DNA of 64,000 bases, from the NCBI RefSeq assembly GCF_013184775.1, contig NZ_JAATVV010000007.1, forward strand, positions 277,526 to 341,525, read 5' to 3'. Shown in pieces: positions 17,107 through 25,735 of this stretch (its first letter is position 1; each line of letters starts with the position of its first letter). The notes under the pieces are model-generated. The model made no database searches, was not told the origin of the DNA, and saw only the letters and a list, made by a program, of their open reading frames with translations. This DNA comes from Martelella sp. HB161492. GTDB taxonomy: Bacteria; Pseudomonadota; Alphaproteobacteria; Rhizobiales; Rhizobiaceae. The translations under genes and the position numbers were made by a program.

Positions 17107-18610
17107 GGTTCGTCTCCTCAAAGGCACCGGCCATCATCAGGCCGAGCCTGGTCTTGTCGGCGTCTTCTGCCATGACGGGCGGCGACAGCCGGCCGCCGAC
17201 AATCGCCTGAATGCGATCGGCAAGCCCCATGACTTCATCCAGATCTTCCGAAATCAGCAGCACGGCCGTGCCGGCCTTTCTGGCGGCGAGAATGCGCTCG
17301 TGAACAGCGGCAACGGCACCTTCATCCAGCCCCCGCGCCGGCTGCGCGGCCAGCAGGATCTTCGGATTTTCAATCAGATTGCGGCCGAGAATAAGCTTTT
17401 GCATATTGCCGCCCGACAAAAGCCGGGTGCGGCTCGCCGGCGTTCCGCCACGCACATCGAAACCGTCAATGATCTGGCGGGCGAAAGCGATGCCGGCCTT
17501 GCGGTCGACAAAACCGTGGCTCTGATAATCCTCGATCCGCTCCAGCACCGCATTCTCCCAGATCGCCATTTCGCCGATCGCGCCTTCGCCATTGCGATCC
17601 TCCGGCACGCGGCCAATGCCGAGCCGGATGGCATCGGCGACGGTGAGATCGCCGACGGCCTCGCCAAACAGCATCAGATCGCCCGTGGCACGCTTCGCGG
17701 TCCCACTCAGAAGCCGCGCCAGATGCGCCTGACCATTGCCGGAAACACCGATAATACCAAGCACTTCACCGGCATGAAGACGGAAGCTGACCTGTTTCAG
17801 CCGGTCGACACCGGCCTCGCGCAGCGTGATCCCCGCCGCTTCCAGCACCACCGGCCCGGGCGTTGACGCCTCACGCACCGGACGCTTGACCGCATGGCCG
17901 ACCATCAGTTCGGCAAGTTCGGCCTTCGACGTATCGCCGACGGCACGCTCTGCGACATGCCGGCCGCCGCGCAGGACCACGATCCGGTCGGCCGTCGCCA
18001 TGACCTCATCGAGCTTGTGGGAGATGAAAATCAGCGACAGGCCTTTTGCCGCCATATCCTTCAGCGTCGAAAACAGTTTCTCCGCTTCCGGCTGGGTCAG
18101 CACCGCCGTCGGTTCGTCCAGCACCAGAATTTCGGCATCGTTGTAAAGCGCCTTGAGGATCTCGACACGCTGCTGCTCGCCGACCGAAAGATCACCCAGC
18201 CTGGCATCGGGATCAACGGCAAGGCCGAAACGGGCGGAGATCTCGGCGAGTTTCTGCCGTCCCGCCTTCACATTGGAAGACAGCCGCCACAGGCGTTCCG
18301 TGCCGGTCATGACATTTTCCAGCACGGTGAGATTGGGGGCGAGCGAGAAATGCTGATGCACCATGCCGATACCGGCGGCAATGGCAGCACGCGGCGAGCC
18401 GGGCGGCAATTCGCGGCCCTTGACCGTTACCGTGCCTTCATCCTGCACATAATGGCCGAAGAGAATGCTCATCAGCGTCGTCTTGCCGGCGCCGTTTTCA
18501 CCCAGAAGCGCGACGATCTCACCCTTGGCAAGCGAAAGCGAGATCGCATCATTGGCGAGGTTATCACCGAAGCGCTTGCTGACATTGCTGATCTGAAGAA
18601 CCGCCGTCAT
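17096..18610 (-). CDS. BMP-type ABC transporter ATP-binding protein (YufO-like)
   Basis: 504 residues with two ABC cassettes. The first is complete: Walker A GENGAGKTT, signature LSVGEQQRV, Walker B ILVLDEPTAV. The second is degenerate, as usual in this family: GVSGNGQAHLA has no lysine at the Walker A position, the signature is LSGGNMQKL, and the Walker B reads ILLAAQPARGLD. Its ATG overlaps the amidase stop (ATGA). It powers uptake of a nucleoside-like solute. Confidence 0.93.
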   Translation of the reverse strand: MTAVLQISNVSKRFGDNLANDAISLSLAKGEIVALLGENGAGKTTLMSILFGHYVQDEGTVTVKGRELPPGSPRAAIAAGIGMVHQHFSLAPNLTVLENVMTGTERLWRLSSNVKAGRQKLAEISARFGLAVDPDARLGDLSVGEQQRVEILKALYNDAEILVLDEPTAVLTQPEAEKLFSTLKDMAAKGLSLIFISHKLDEVMATADRIVVLRGGRHVAERAVGDTSKAELAELMVGHAVKRPVREASTPGPVVLEAAGITLREAGVDRLKQVSFRLHAGEVLGIIGVSGNGQAHLARLLSGTAKRATGDLMLFGEAVGDLTVADAIRLGIGRVPEDRNGEGAIGEMAIWENAVLERIEDYQSHGFVDRKAGIAFARQIIDGFDVRGGTPASRTRLLSGGNMQKLILGRNLIENPKILLAAQPARGLDEGAVAAVHERILAARKAGTAVLLISEDLDEVMGLADRIQAIVGGRLSPPVMAEDADKTRLGLMMAGAFEETNHAV

Positions 18611-20004
18611 CGTCCAAATCCTGCTATTGCGAAGGGATGGTGCCAAAGGTCCTCGTTCTCAAGCGTCTGCGCAAGTCCGAGAAGTGGCAGCTCCGCGCCT
18701 GAAGGTGCCATCAATTGCAAGGGAAGCGGCAGGCCGTCATGATCAGCACCGACGGGCAGCGTCAGCGCGGCAAAGCCGGACATATTGGCAAGCGTCGCCA
18801 GCGGCGCGAAGGCGGCCATGCGGGCAAAATGGGCTGCCGTATCGCCATGATCGGCAGGAAAGGCACCGACCGGCCTTGGCGGACCGGAAAGCATCGGCGT
18901 TGCCAGCACATCGAAGCCGTCAAACAACGCCTGGCAATCCCGCGCGACGAAGGCGAGCCGATTGGTGATCTGCCAGACATCCGTGCCGGACATCGCCAGA
19001 CCACGGGCGACAACCGCCTGTGTCAACGGCTCCAGTTTCGTGCAGTCGAGGCCGAAGCGCCGGACATTGGTGGCAAGATTGATGGCTGCAATATCGCCGA
19101 ACAGCGCGGCGCATTCTTCCGCCAACGCCGAGACCCTGGCCCATTCCAGCGCGACAAGGCGGTGGCCTTTGCGTTCAAGACGGCGCGCCGCATCCAGCAC
19201 CGCAGCGGCGCGTTCCGGCGTGGTCGGCGTTTGGTCTCCGGTCTCGGCCAGAACGCCGATTGACAGCATGCCTCCGGCCTTGCTCGGCTTCACCTCCGGG
19301 AAGGGTCCCTTCGCATCGCCGCTGAGCGTCTCAAAGGCAAGAGCCGCATCGCGCACCGAGCGGCAGACGGCAAGTTCGGAGGCAATGCCGCCGAGATAAT
19401 TGCCATAACCGGGCCCGGCCGGCATGGCACCGCGACCGGGTTTGAGCCCGACCAGACCGCAGGCGGCGGCCGGAACGCGGATCGATCCGCCCGCATCGGT
19501 CGCATGGGCGATCGCGACAATGCCCGCAGCAACGGCTGCGGCCGAACCACCGGAGGAGCCGCCGGGCGAAAGCCCGGGATCGAGCGGGTTGCGGGCGCAG
19601 GGCCCGATCAGCGGTTCAGCGGCCAGCGACAGGCCGAATTCCGGCGAGGTGGCAAGGCCGAACATGCAAAAGCCCGCCGCGCGAAACCGGGCGGCGAGAT
19701 CACTGTCCAGATCGGCATTGGGCGCCATGGCGCGTGAGCCGGCGCGAAGCGGAAACCCCCTGAAAGGGCCGCCGAGATCTTTGGCCACCAACGGCACGCC
19801 GCCAAACGGCATGCGGCGCTTCTCATCAACCGGAAGGCTGTCGAACTGCGCCGCCGCATCCAGCCCGGCCGTTTCATCGACCAGGCAGAGCGCACCGAGC
19901 GCAGACTGGGTTTTCGCCGCGGCAAGCGATTGTTCCATCGCCTGCCGCGCCGTCAATTCGCCTTTGCCGATGGCAGCGGCGAGCGCGGTCGCATCGGCCG
20001 TCAT
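18607..20004 (-). CDS. Amidase (amidase-signature family)
   Basis: 465 residues of the amidase-signature family, with the Ser-cisSer-Lys triad visible as K75 (VAKD), S150 (GGSSGGS) and S174 (GGSIRVPA). The sequence around residues 145-180 matches the family signature closely. It lies eight bases after the receptor gene and before the ATPase, an unusual place for an enzyme within a transporter operon. Together with the deaminase-like protein it probably degrades the imported compound by opening an amide bond; the substrate is unknown. Confidence 0.88.
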   Translation of the reverse strand: MTADATALAAAIGKGELTARQAMEQSLAAAKTQSALGALCLVDETAGLDAAAQFDSLPVDEKRRMPFGGVPLVAKDLGGPFRGFPLRAGSRAMAPNADLDSDLAARFRAAGFCMFGLATSPEFGLSLAAEPLIGPCARNPLDPGLSPGGSSGGSAAAVAAGIVAIAHATDAGGSIRVPAAACGLVGLKPGRGAMPAGPGYGNYLGGIASELAVCRSVRDAALAFETLSGDAKGPFPEVKPSKAGGMLSIGVLAETGDQTPTTPERAAAVLDAARRLERKGHRLVALEWARVSALAEECAALFGDIAAINLATNVRRFGLDCTKLEPLTQAVVARGLAMSGTDVWQITNRLAFVARDCQALFDGFDVLATPMLSGPPRPVGAFPADHGDTAAHFARMAAFAPLATLANMSGFAALTLPVGADHDGLPLPLQLMAPSGAELPLLGLAQTLENEDLWHHPFAIAGFGR

Positions 20005-20012
20005 GACGTTCC

Positions 20013-20999
20013 TTACTTCGGTTCGTCCATGTTGCGCGGCACTTCAAACGTGCCGTCGATGATTTCCTGGCGCTTGGCCAGCATGGCTTCTTCCGCCTCC
20101 TTCGGCGCCACACCCTCGACGAAAGCGATATCGCTGCCGCCTTCCTTGAGCATGCCGAAAGCGGTGTAATCCTGACCGACGGCATTGCCGGCGGCAACAT
20201 CGGCAAGCGCTGCATTCAGGATCGGGCGGAAGCCCCACAGCGCATTGGCGAAGACCGTATCGGGATAACGCGGCGTATAGTCGATCAGCGAACCAACAGC
20301 CTTGATGCCACGTTCCTTGGCGGCATCGGCCGTGCCGATGCGCTCGCCGAACAGGATATCCGCACCGGCATCGATCTGGGCGAGACCGGCTTCGCGGGCC
20401 TTCGGCGGATCGAAGAAGGTGCCGATGAAGGTGACGGAATGGGTCGCATCCGGATTGACCGCCTTCACGCCTTCAGCAAAGGCGTTGATCAGCATGTTGA
20501 CCTCCGGGATCGGCATGGCACCGACCGAGCCGACCTTGTTGGTCTTGGTCATCTTGCCCGCGAGCATGCCGGCGAGATAGGCGCCATCATGGTTCCAGGT
20601 GCCGAAGACACCGAAATTATCGCCTTCCGGACCAGCCGAGGAGCCGAGCACGAAAGCCGTGTCGGGATAATCAGCCGCCACTTCGCGGGCTTCTGATTCC
20701 ACCGCATAGGCCTCGCCGATGATCAGATCCATGCCCTGTTCGGCATATTCGCGCATGGCGCGGGGATAATCGGTCGCCGAAACGCTTTCGGAGAACTGGT
20801 AGTCGATCACGCCTTCGGCGGCGGCATCCAGCAGCGCCTGATGAATGACCGAGTTCCAGGCATTTTCGACCGGCGAAGCGTGGATAGCGGCAACTTTCAG
20901 CTTGTCCGCCGCCATCAGCTTCGGACCGGCGGCAACAGTTGCCATCACGGCGCTCGAGATCAGCAGCGAGCGACGTGTCAGCAGGATGGATTTCGACAT
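20013..20999 (-). CDS. BMP-family substrate-binding protein
   Basis: 328 residues of the BmpA/Med family of purine-nucleoside-type receptors. It starts with a Tat-like signal (LTRRSLLISS, cleavage near ALA/AAD at about residue 31) and continues KLKVAAIHASPVENAWN. Motifs GTWNHDGAYLAGMLAGKMTKTNKVG near 135 and IGTFFDPPKAREA near 192 fit the family. First gene of the operon receptor-amidase-ATPase-permease-permease-deaminase. AGAGGGG lies eight bases before the start. Confidence 0.92.
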   Translation of the reverse strand: MSKSILLTRRSLLISSAVMATVAAGPKLMAADKLKVAAIHASPVENAWNSVIHQALLDAAAEGVIDYQFSESVSATDYPRAMREYAEQGMDLIIGEAYAVESEAREVAADYPDTAFVLGSSAGPEGDNFGVFGTWNHDGAYLAGMLAGKMTKTNKVGSVGAMPIPEVNMLINAFAEGVKAVNPDATHSVTFIGTFFDPPKAREAGLAQIDAGADILFGERIGTADAAKERGIKAVGSLIDYTPRYPDTVFANALWGFRPILNAALADVAAGNAVGQDYTAFGMLKEGGSDIAFVEGVAPKEAEEAMLAKRQEIIDGTFEVPRNMDEPK

Positions 21000-21014
21000 G
21001 GTTGGGACCCCTCT

Positions 21015-21030
21015 TTGACCAAATGGTTAA
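21015..21030. promoter_or_regulatory. Candidate operator of the BMP operon
   Basis: TTGACC-AAAT-GGTTAA is an inverted repeat with one mismatch, 15 bp before the receptor gene start and close to its ribosome site. It is similar in form to GntR-type operators. No regulator gene is adjacent, so this is a weak call. The rest of the 266-bp gap (21000-21265) holds only the terminator given below. Confidence 0.3.
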
Positions 21031-21211
21031 TATTGTTATGAATTGCCCAAAGAAGTGTCAAGCCACGAAAGTGCTTATAAACCGGGCATATACATGACAG
21101 AATCTGCCCGCAAAAGTCGCCAATCAACGGCAAAAGTCAAGCGCTATCATCAACTTGGCAATCGGCAAGTCTGGATCGGCGAATCGCACTGCGTCGCCGG
21201 AGGAATAACAG

Positions 21212-21241
21212 AAAAAGCCCGCACATCGCTGCACGGGCCTT
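21212..21241 (-). terminator. Rho-independent terminator of the aminotransferase gene
   Basis: On the minus strand the GCCCG/CGGGC stem is followed by TTTTT. It begins 24 bp past the stop of the D-amino acid aminotransferase gene. The stem is five pairs plus a weak inner part, so efficiency may be moderate. Confidence 0.65.
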
Positions 21242-21265
21242 CATATTCCCGATCCGGGAAAAAAC

Positions 21266-22123
21266 TCAGATCGCGCCAGCGCGGCGATTTTCGATATAGA
21301 GTTCGCGCAGCTTCAGCGACAGGGCACCGGGCTTGCCGTCGCCGACGGTCTGGCCGTCAATGGCGGTGACCGGTGTGACGAAATTGGAAGCAGAGGTATA
21401 GAAGGCTTCCTTGGCGGCCTTGGCCTCTTCGACCGTGAAGGCGCGTTCCTCGACCTTGATGCCGTTACGGGCAGCAATTTCCAGAGCGGACGCCCGGGTG
21501 ATGCCGGGCAGGATCGCATGGCTCAGCGGCCGGGTGACGACGATATCATCCGCCGTGACGATATAGGCCGTGGCGGAAGACTGTTCGGTGATATAGCCGT
21601 CGCGCACCAACCAGGCATCGTCTGCGCCCTTTTCATGAGCTTCCATCTTGGCAAGGCTCGGATAGAGCAGCTGCGTCGTCTTGATGTCGCAGCGGCCCCA
21701 GCGCAGATCCTCGACCGTGGCTACGGTGATACCCTTCTTGCCGGTCGGCGTATCGATGACGTTCTTCTTCTGGGTGAACATCAGAAAGGTCGGCGTGGTC
21801 TTGTTGTCGAACATGAAATCACGGTCGCCGGCATTGCCGCGCGAGACCTGAAGATAGATCAGGCCCTGCTCGATATTGTTGCGCTTGACGATTTCGCGGT
21901 GCAGCGCCAGCAGTTCCTCTTCGGAAACCGGCATCTTCATGTCGATGGCAGCGGTGGAGCGCTTCAGCCGCGCCGAATGGCCGGCATAATCCAGAAGCTT
22001 GCCATCCAGCACGCAGGTGACTTCGTAAATGGCATCGGCAAACAGATAGCCGCGATCGAAAATCGAAACCTTGGCTTCTTCTTCCGGCAGCCACTCACCG
22101 TTCAGATAGACGATACGGCTCAT
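21266..22123 (-). CDS. dat: D-amino acid aminotransferase
   Basis: 285 residues, class IV PLP-dependent transaminase of the DAAT type. It begins RIVYLNGEWLPEEEAKVSIFDRGYLFADAIYE. The PLP lysine is K148 in RWGRCDIKTTQLL, and the D-amino acid aminotransferase-like SSATAYIV segment is near residue 182. The enzyme interconverts D-alanine or D-glutamate with 2-oxo acids, supplying peptidoglycan D-amino acids or degrading them. The family also includes branched-chain enzymes, but the early YxxxG/GRCDIK pattern favours DAAT. Monocistronic, with its own terminator. Confidence 0.9.
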   Translation of the reverse strand: MSRIVYLNGEWLPEEEAKVSIFDRGYLFADAIYEVTCVLDGKLLDYAGHSARLKRSTAAIDMKMPVSEEELLALHREIVKRNNIEQGLIYLQVSRGNAGDRDFMFDNKTTPTFLMFTQKKNVIDTPTGKKGITVATVEDLRWGRCDIKTTQLLYPSLAKMEAHEKGADDAWLVRDGYITEQSSATAYIVTADDIVVTRPLSHAILPGITRASALEIAARNGIKVEERAFTVEEAKAAKEAFYTSASNFVTPVTAIDGQTVGDGKPGALSLKLRELYIENRRAGAI

Positions 22124-22323
22124 TCTTCTCTCCAGTTTTAATCATGACACGGATGCGCGGCGGACGGAAACCATTCCGCGTGTTTCTGCGAACCGCCAGT
22201 GGCGCCTGTCCCGTTCCTCAATCGCACATACAGCCAAAAAGAATTCGATTCAAGACGTCAATATTCGAGGAATCTTGCGCTAATATCTTTTTTTGTCGCA
22301 AGATAGGCGATTATCCGCCTAGT

Positions 22324-23019
22324 TTAAGCGGAATTGAGCCGTTTGAACACATGAATCATGAAGGCCGCCGCAAAAAGCGGCGTCGCCAGATTGACGATCG
22401 GGATCGCGACAAAGCAGGCAATCACCAGCCCGGCGAAGAAAACCCGCCAGGCATGCTGGCGCCGGAAGGCCCTTGCTGCCGCCACATCCATGAAGCGCAT
22501 GGCGGCAAATTCGAAGAATTCCCGGCCAAGCAGATAGCCGTTGACAACAAAGAAGGCGATGAGATTGACGCCCGGCACCAGCAACAGGGCGAGCGCGACG
22601 AGATTGCCGAGAATGACGATGCCGAGAAATTTCAGCGACGCGGCAAGCGCCTGAAACACCGGCATGGCGCGTCCCGGCGGATCATCGGGATAGTCGATCT
22701 TCTCGATATGCTCGGCCGCGTCATCGAGAAAGATACCGGCGACAAAGGCGGAGACCGGCGACATCAGCATGGCGAGCGTCAGCGCCAGCCCGACACCGGC
22801 AAGAAAAAGCAGCACGAAGGAGATCCATCCCGCCCAGTCCGGCATGGTCGGAAAGAGATGCGCCAGAAACGGGAAGGCCAGCCACATGAACAGCGCACGG
22901 ACGGCAAACCAGAGCGCGATCAGGCAGATCAGCGACAGGCCGAGCACCTTCCACAAAATGCCGCGCAGTTTCGGATCAATCAGATCGGCACCGGCCCGGC
23001 GCGCGGCTTCTATCAGCAT
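22324..23019 (-). CDS. EI24 domain (CysZ-like) membrane protein
   Basis: 231 residues with four or more strongly hydrophobic segments (about residues 25-55, 65-95, 125-160, 195-220). The pattern, including NLVALALLLVPGVNLIAFFVVNGYLLGREFFE near 140, fits the EI24/CysZ membrane family. The ATG at 23019 has AGGAG ten bases upstream; the TTG at 23028 is too close to that box. Function in rhizobia is not established. The 200-bp stretch downstream (22124-22323) holds a small hairpin (TAGGCG/CGCCTA at 22304-22321) and nothing else I can see. Confidence 0.82.
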   Translation of the reverse strand: MLIEAARRAGADLIDPKLRGILWKVLGLSLICLIALWFAVRALFMWLAFPFLAHLFPTMPDWAGWISFVLLFLAGVGLALTLAMLMSPVSAFVAGIFLDDAAEHIEKIDYPDDPPGRAMPVFQALAASLKFLGIVILGNLVALALLLVPGVNLIAFFVVNGYLLGREFFEFAAMRFMDVAAARAFRRQHAWRVFFAGLVIACFVAIPIVNLATPLFAAAFMIHVFKRLNSA

Positions 23020-23113
23020 GTCTGGCAATCTCCTTGATCAGCTCCAGCGCCTGATTTGGGACCGGCCGGGCCGGGTCGCAAGCCCCCCGCGCCAACGAAG
23101 CGCTGCGGCAGCC

Positions 23114-23956
23114 TCAGGCCACAAGTGTGGTGCCGTAGGTGATGCCCTTTTCCTTCAGCCAGCGGCGATAGGCGATTGACGTCGCATCGGCGCGTGTGGG
23201 GATTTCCGCCCGTGGCTCCATCGGCAGCAGCACCGGACGCTGGTTTTCGAGAATGATCCGGTCCTGCAGGAAAATCTCCTGCTGAAACTGGATCATCGCC
23301 GCATCGCTCGCCTGATCGTCAATCATGTAGAGCCCCGGATGAGCACGGCAGAGATCCGGCGCCATCGGCTGCACGAAAAGCGCGATCACATCGAAACGGT
23401 TGGCGGCACCGGGACAGGTCTTGTAAAGCAGCGTGTTGAACGGGGCCATGACGCGATAGGTATAGTCGACATCGACGGCACCCTCGGCCGAAAGGGCCGC
23501 GCGCGGCTGCTTGAAGGTACAGTCCGTCGCCCAGACTTCATCGACATCGCGGCGGATCTCGACCTTGTAGCTCTTCACCTCGGTATGCGGCTCGGCGCCG
23601 AGAATATCGGTATGGACGAAGGGAAAATGGGCAAGATCGAGAAAATTCTCGACGATCCGGAGGCCCGAGGCGCGCACGGTCACCGCGCCGCAGGTGATCG
23701 CCCGGCGGTCAGGCTCGGCAATTTCCGGCAGGTCGAAAAGATCGCGGGCCGGTTCGCCCGGCGTGGTCCAGACAAAGCCATAGCGGCGGATCACCGGCAG
23801 GGCCGCACCATCTTCGAACCGGCGGACGGTAATCACATCGCCGCGCCGCGTCAGAAAGAGCGCCGATCCCAGCAGGATGGTCTCAGTCTCGCCTTCGCCA
23901 AGATCACGCTCGGCCGAGACCACATACCATTGATCAAGCGCTGCCTGTTCCACCAT
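23114..23956 (-). CDS. Rieske oxygenase catalytic subunit lacking its Rieske cluster motif
   Basis: 280 residues that follow the VanA-type ring-hydroxylating oxygenase pattern but skip the cluster-binding part. Residues 1-48 resemble the first strands of a Rieske domain, then the sequence jumps at about 49-55 straight to LPVIRRYGFVWTTPGEP, which in VanA relatives comes after the CxH...CxxH subdomain. Only single, scattered cysteines remain. The mononuclear iron site is intact: D107-x2-H110-x4-H115 and D232. The usual length of such enzymes is about 340-350, consistent with loss of about 60-70 residues. A gene for a stand-alone Rieske protein lies divergently at 24376. The substrate is unknown. 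Confidence 0.8.
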   Translation of the reverse strand: MVEQAALDQWYVVSAERDLGEGETETILLGSALFLTRRGDVITVRRFEDGAALPVIRRYGFVWTTPGEPARDLFDLPEIAEPDRRAITCGAVTVRASGLRIVENFLDLAHFPFVHTDILGAEPHTEVKSYKVEIRRDVDEVWATDCTFKQPRAALSAEGAVDVDYTYRVMAPFNTLLYKTCPGAANRFDVIALFVQPMAPDLCRAHPGLYMIDDQASDAAMIQFQQEIFLQDRIILENQRPVLLPMEPRAEIPTRADATSIAYRRWLKEKGITYGTTLVA

Positions 23957-24077
23957 TTATTCGCCCCGTCTCTCGTTTACCCGGACAATCTTGAGAAGTT
24001 TTCACGCCCGAGTCCAGTGGCTTGACATTCGCAGATCCGCGTCCTCCGATAGCGCCAATCAACGAAAGGCTGCCGAT

Positions 24078-24323
24078 TTGACGGATCAGACCACCGAAAC
24101 GACCTTCCGCTTCTCCGGCAGGCTCTGCGCGCCAAGCTTTCGCGCGCTTGCCGAGAACCGCGCAGCCAGGCTGGCGCTCCAGATCGATATTCTGGCGCTT
24201 GATGAACAGGCTGCCCAAATCCGGGTGCGTGGCCCGCAGGCTCTCATCGGTGCTTTCGAAATGGCCTTGTCTCTCGGTCCCTATGATTGCATGATTTTCG
24301 ATATCACCACATGCCCGGCCTGA
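24078..24323 (+). CDS. Small acylphosphatase-like protein
   Basis: 81 residues from a TTG start preceded by AAAGG eight bases upstream; an ATG at 23991 would add 29 residues of low similarity to anything. The pattern FRFSGRL...SFRALAENRAARL...QIRVRGPQALIGAFEMALSLGPYDCMIFDI resembles the acylphosphatase fold. The arginine of the phosphate loop may be the R in SFRAL, but the catalytic asparagine expected after the first helix is not apparent, so activity is doubtful. It sits between the two halves of the split oxygenase system, 52 bp before the Rieske gene, in the same direction. Confidence 0.6.
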   Translation: MTDQTTETTFRFSGRLCAPSFRALAENRAARLALQIDILALDEQAAQIRVRGPQALIGAFEMALSLGPYDCMIFDITTCPA

Positions 24324-24375
24324 CCCGGCCGCAATCCACCCCGCCGAAACCTATCCCGAAAGGCATCAATTCATC

Positions 24376-25044
24376 ATGGCAGCAACCTGGTATCCGGTAG
24401 CGCTCTCGGAAACGCTCGAAAACGGCAGCTCCGCCGGTACCCGCATCCGGGGCAGGGAAATCGCCATCTGGCGCGACAATGAAGGCAAGGCCCATGCCTG
24501 GGAGGACCGCTGTCCCCACCGCGGCGTGCGCCTGTCGCTCGGCTTCGTGCGCGGCAATCACATTGCCTGCCTCTATCATGGCTGGGAATATGCCAGCGAC
24601 GGCCAGTGCCGCTACATTCCCGCCCATCCGGAACTTGAGGTGCCGAAAACCATCCGCGTGCCGCGCTATAGCGTCGCAGACCATGCCGGCATCATCTGGA
24701 CCACGGCAGAGGATGATGGCGACCCGGCAAAGCTTCCGGAGCTTTCCGGCCCGATCGTGCCGGTGCGTTCGCTCTATGTCGATGCAACGCCTGAGAGACT
24801 GCTCGCCTGCCTGAAAGACGCCGACGAAACCGCATCGGGAGAGCCGGACGGAACGCTCTGGCGTGCGACCATTGACGCAGCGCCGCTCGTCGTCGCGGTT
24901 CAGCCCTTCGATGGCAAGATCACCGCACTGCATATCGTCATCGCCGCAGCGGCCGGCACCGCATCACGCATCGCGGCCGCCCGCTTTGCCGAACGCCTGC
25001 GGCTTGCCGCCGAAACAGCGCCTGGCCTGGAGGCCGTCCAATGA
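24376..25044 (+). CDS. Stand-alone Rieske [2Fe-2S] protein
   Basis: 222 residues. The N-terminal half is a complete VanA-type Rieske domain with C46-x-H48 and C65-x2-H68 (CPHRG ... CLYHGW) and the following YIPAHPELEVPK segment. The C-terminal half (about residues 125-222) is not the iron-binding catalytic domain: no D-x2-H-x4-H motif occurs; it is alanine-rich and unrecognised. It therefore looks like the missing electron-transfer domain of the divergent catalytic protein, carried on a separate chain. Its stop overlaps the GST start as ATGA. Confidence 0.85.
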   Translation: MAATWYPVALSETLENGSSAGTRIRGREIAIWRDNEGKAHAWEDRCPHRGVRLSLGFVRGNHIACLYHGWEYASDGQCRYIPAHPELEVPKTIRVPRYSVADHAGIIWTTAEDDGDPAKLPELSGPIVPVRSLYVDATPERLLACLKDADETASGEPDGTLWRATIDAAPLVVAVQPFDGKITALHIVIAAAAGTASRIAAARFAERLRLAAETAPGLEAVQ

Positions 25045-25679
25045 GCCATCTCATTCTCTATGATCACGCGCTGGACGAAAACTGCTATCGCCTGCGCCTC
25101 TTCATGGCACTTGCCGGGATCCCCTATGAGACGGTGGCAATTGATTCCGTACCCGGCGATGCCCACCGCTCTGCAGAAATGCGCGTCCTTTCGCCCGCCG
25201 CCGTCCTGCCGGTGCTCACCGATGACGGCAAGGCCTATCCGGGCACGATCGGCCCGCTCGTCCATCTCGCCAAACTGGCCGCCCGGACAGCGGATGGCGG
25301 CCCCTGGCGACCCGACGCCGAGGCCCCTGAAATCGCCGGCTGGCTGGAATTTGCCGTCACCACGCTGAAAGCCGCCATCGACGCGCGTTTTGAAGCTTTG
25401 TTCTCGCCCACTGGCGGGCCGTCGGATGATCTGCGCCAGGCGGCACGCGAAGCGCTGCGCATCATGGACGATCACATGACCCGCCGCCAGATCGCGGGTG
25501 CGGAATGGTTTGTCGGCACCGCAGCCAGTCTTGCCGATGTCGCCTTGTTCCCGAGCTTCGGCCTGTCGCGGGATTTCGGCGTCGATCACGATGAATTTCC
25601 GGCCTTGAGACGCTGGTATCGCCGCTTCCGCGCCTTGCCGGGCTTCATCACCATGTCCGGCATTCCCGACTATCACTGA
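25041..25679 (+). CDS. Glutathione S-transferase family protein
   Basis: 212 residues. The N-terminal thioredoxin-like domain starts LILYDHALDENCYRLRLFMALAGIPYE and has the cis-proline segment AVLPVLTDDG near residues 53-62; the all-helical C-terminal domain ends GFITMSGIPDYH. The position after ALDEN suggests a Ser- or Cys-type active site (Asn13-Cys14). Coupled by ATGA to the Rieske gene, which suggests a common pathway, perhaps for an aromatic or halogenated compound; that is inference. Confidence 0.87.
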   Translation: MSHLILYDHALDENCYRLRLFMALAGIPYETVAIDSVPGDAHRSAEMRVLSPAAVLPVLTDDGKAYPGTIGPLVHLAKLAARTADGGPWRPDAEAPEIAGWLEFAVTTLKAAIDARFEALFSPTGGPSDDLRQAAREALRIMDDHMTRRQIAGAEWFVGTAASLADVALFPSFGLSRDFGVDHDEFPALRRWYRRFRALPGFITMSGIPDYH

Positions 25680-25683
25680 AACG

Positions 25684-25712
25684 AAAAAGCCCGGGCCGAG
25701 GCCCGGGCTTTT
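25684..25712. terminator. Bidirectional terminator
   Basis: AAAAA-GCCCGGGC-CGAG-GCCCGGGC-TTTT: a perfect eight-pair stem flanked by A and T runs. It lies between the convergent GST and malate synthase genes and can serve both. Confidence 0.92.
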
Positions 25713-25735
25713 CAATTTCATTCCGCAGACACCGC

